The position numbers were made by a program, and so were the translations under genes. Positions 37,942-39,325 of a stretch of DNA of 39,325 bases are shown one piece after another (position 1 is the first letter of the stretch; each line of letters starts with the position of its first letter). The notes under the pieces were generated by a model. The model searched no databases and was not told the DNA's origin. It was given only the letters and a program-made list of their open reading frames with translations. Source of the stretch: Streptomyces sp. (GTDB taxonomy: Bacteria; Actinomycetota; Actinomycetes; Streptomycetales; Streptomycetaceae). The DNA lies in NCBI RefSeq assembly GCF_031181705.1, contig NZ_JAPSKN010000039.1, positions 1 through 39,325 on the forward strand, read 5' to 3'.

Positions 37942-39101
37942 GGATCGGCATCGTCTGCCCCTACTCCTGGGACGTGCCGGGCGGGGTCCAGTTCCACATC
38001 CGCGACCTCGCCGAGTACTTCCTCCGCCTCGGCCACGAGGTGTCCGTCCTGGCCCCGGCCGACGACGACACCCCGCTGCCGCCGTACGTCGTCTCGGCCG
38101 GGCGCGCGGTGCCGGTGCCGTACAACGGCTCGGTGGCGCGGCTGAACTTCGGCTTCCTGAGCGCGGCGCGGGTCCGGCGCTGGCTGCACGACGGCGCGTT
38201 CGACGTGATCCACATCCACGAGCCGACCTCGCCGTCGCTGGGCCTGCTGGCCTGCTGGGCCGCCCAGGGCCCGATCGTGGCGACCTTCCACACGTCCAAC
38301 CCGCGCTCCCGAGCGATGATCGCCGCCTACTCGATCCTCCAGGCCGCCCTGGAGAAGATCAGCGCCCGGATCGCGGTGAGCGAGTACGCCCGCCGCACGC
38401 TCGTGGAGCACCTCGGCGGGGACGCGGTGGTGATCCCCAACGGCGTCGACGTCGGCTTCTTCGCCGAGGCCGAGCCCAAGGCCGAGTGGCAGGGCGACAC
38501 GATCGGCTTCATCGGGCGCATCGACGAGCCCCGCAAGGGCCTGCCGGTGCTCATGAGGGCCCTGCCGAAGATCCTCGCCGCCCGGCCGCAGACCCGGCTG
38601 CTGGTCGCCGGGCGCGGCGACGAGAAGGAGGCGGTGGAGTCCCTGCCCGTCGAGCTGCGCCCCCGCGTGGAGTTCCTCGGCATGATCAGCGACGAGGACA
38701 AGGCCCGCTTCCTGCGCAGCGTCGACCTGTACGTGGCGCCCAACACCGGCGGCGAGAGCTTCGGCATCATCCTCGTCGAGGCCATGTCCGCCGGCGCGCC
38801 CGTCCTCGCCTCCGACCTGGACGCCTTCGCCCAGGTCCTGGACCGGGGAGCGGCCGGTGAGCTCTTCCCCAACGAGGACGCCGACGCCCTCGCCGACGCG
38901 GCCCTGCGCCTCCTGGACGACCCCGGGCGGCGCGCGGAACTGCGCGACCGGGGCAGCGCCCATGTGCGCCGCTTCGACTGGTCGACCGTCGGCGCGGACA
39001 TCCTCTCCGTCTACGAGACGGTGACGGCAGGCGCGGCAGCGGTGGCCGAGGACGAACGGACCACGGGGTGGTGGGGCCGGCTGGGCCTGACACGGGACTG
39101 A
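37938..39101 (+). CDS. pimA: phosphatidylinositol alpha-mannosyltransferase (GT4, PimA type)
   Basis: 387 residues; GTG at 37938 overlaps the acyltransferase stop as GTGA. The GT-B fold is clear: N-terminal VCPYSWDVPGGVQFHIRDLA with a glycine loop, HIHEPTSPSLG (His proposed to sit at the active site), then GFIGRIDEPRKGLPVL and the nucleotide-sugar-binding GGESFGIILVEAMSAG with the conserved Glu pair. PimA adds the first mannose from GDP-mannose to the inositol 2-position of phosphatidylinositol. Operon order (pgsA, acyltransferase, pimA) matches that known from mycobacteria. The C-terminus carries a short low-complexity tail. Confidence 0.92.
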   Translation: MRIGIVCPYSWDVPGGVQFHIRDLAEYFLRLGHEVSVLAPADDDTPLPPYVVSAGRAVPVPYNGSVARLNFGFLSAARVRRWLHDGAFDVIHIHEPTSPSLGLLACWAAQGPIVATFHTSNPRSRAMIAAYSILQAALEKISARIAVSEYARRTLVEHLGGDAVVIPNGVDVGFFAEAEPKAEWQGDTIGFIGRIDEPRKGLPVLMRALPKILAARPQTRLLVAGRGDEKEAVESLPVELRPRVEFLGMISDEDKARFLRSVDLYVAPNTGGESFGIILVEAMSAGAPVLASDLDAFAQVLDRGAAGELFPNEDADALADAALRLLDDPGRRAELRDRGSAHVRRFDWSTVGADILSVYETVTAGAAAVAEDERTTGWWGRLGLTRD

Positions 39102-39325
39102 CCCGGGTCGACCGGCGAGAGCCACTGAAGCCTTGCCGAAGCGGAGTTGCCTGGGGGAGGGCGCTGTTGACGACGGGCGTTATGGCGCGCCGCCGGGTGG
39201 CTCCGCTCGACCGAGGTTCGCCGCGGCTGCCGGGCGGCACGGGACGCGGAGCGGGGCCCCGGCGGCACAGGATGCCCGCGGGGCTCGGCGGCGTGGGACC
39301 CACACCGGGTCCGGGCGGCGCGGGA
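39102..39325. other. end of window, no supported gene
   Basis: An ATG at 39182 opens a frame to the window edge, but its product is Arg/Gly/Pro-rich and there is no ribosome-binding site. A 12-base unit GGCTCCGCTCGA at 39199-39210 also occurs at 19059-19070. Confidence 0.4.

Noticed and set aside
1..39325. CRISPR array, insertion sequence, prophage or attachment site
   Set aside because: No regularly spaced repeats, no transposase or integrase motifs and no terminal inverted repeats were seen. The only repeats are short or are tRNA genes.
39182..39325. Open frame at the end of the window
   Set aside because: No ribosome-binding site and an Arg/Gly/Pro-rich product; not enough sequence to judge.

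Overview
The window is high-GC chromosomal DNA, almost certainly from a Streptomyces. The pointers are the extreme codon bias, many GTG starts and GTGA/TGATG gene overlaps, a clear ssgB (SsgB occurs only in sporulating actinomycetes), and a phosphatidylinositol-mannoside operon. I see no transposase, integrase, prophage or CRISPR array. It reads as core chromosome with one small catabolic island.

Layout. 1-4942 (+): the 3' part of a large gene fusing BluB (dimethylbenzimidazole synthase) to CobT, a siroheme/precorrin-2 gene (cobA/cysG-like), a SPOUT 2'-O-ribose methyltransferase and a NUDIX hydrolase. 5043-6500 (-): a transmembrane Ser/Thr kinase. 6501-9041: a doubtful small ORF, a small membrane protein, an APH-fold phosphotransferase and a zinc-ribbon protein. 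9100-9566 (-): five tRNA genes (Gly-Cys-Val-Val-Val in transcription order) behind one visible promoter. 9745-12485 (+): pabB-pabC (folate branch) and a tandem GNAT. 12554-15995: a DsbA-like protein, a membrane protein, a 58-residue membrane protein, a CGNR zinc-finger protein, ssgB and a PGPGW membrane protein. 16071: tRNA-Val(CAC).

16659-23413 (+) is a self-contained sugar-utilisation operon: a good promoter with LacI-type operators, a Tat/lipobox solute-binding protein, two permeases, a YesL/DUF624-like membrane protein and a very large Tat-exported protein that looks like an exo-rhamnogalacturonan lyase (PL26-like). The gene set resembles Bacillus yes-type rhamnogalacturonan loci. No ATPase, regulator or downstream hydrolase is present, so the transporter must borrow an ATPase such as MsiK.

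23421-29227: a 794-residue polytopic membrane protein (-), an SRPBCC protein, a second identical tRNA-Val(CAC), a DEDDh exonuclease (-), and a translationally coupled pair made of a DUF4365 (PD-(D/E)xK-like) protein and a 407-residue protein of unknown function. 29319-31923: thrS and a leaderless HIT protein. 32023-36060 (-): an unknown membrane protein and a divergent EF-G paralogue. 36335-39101 (+): a three-gene operon, pgsA (phosphatidylinositol phosphate synthase), acyltransferase and PimA-like mannosyltransferase, joined by GTGA overlaps.

The observations most worth a second look are the rhamnogalacturonan locus, the DUF4365 pair, the EF-G paralogue with replaced GTPase residues, the BluB-CobT fusion, and the recurrence of leaderless promoters. 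All family calls are from reading the sequence; no database search was run.
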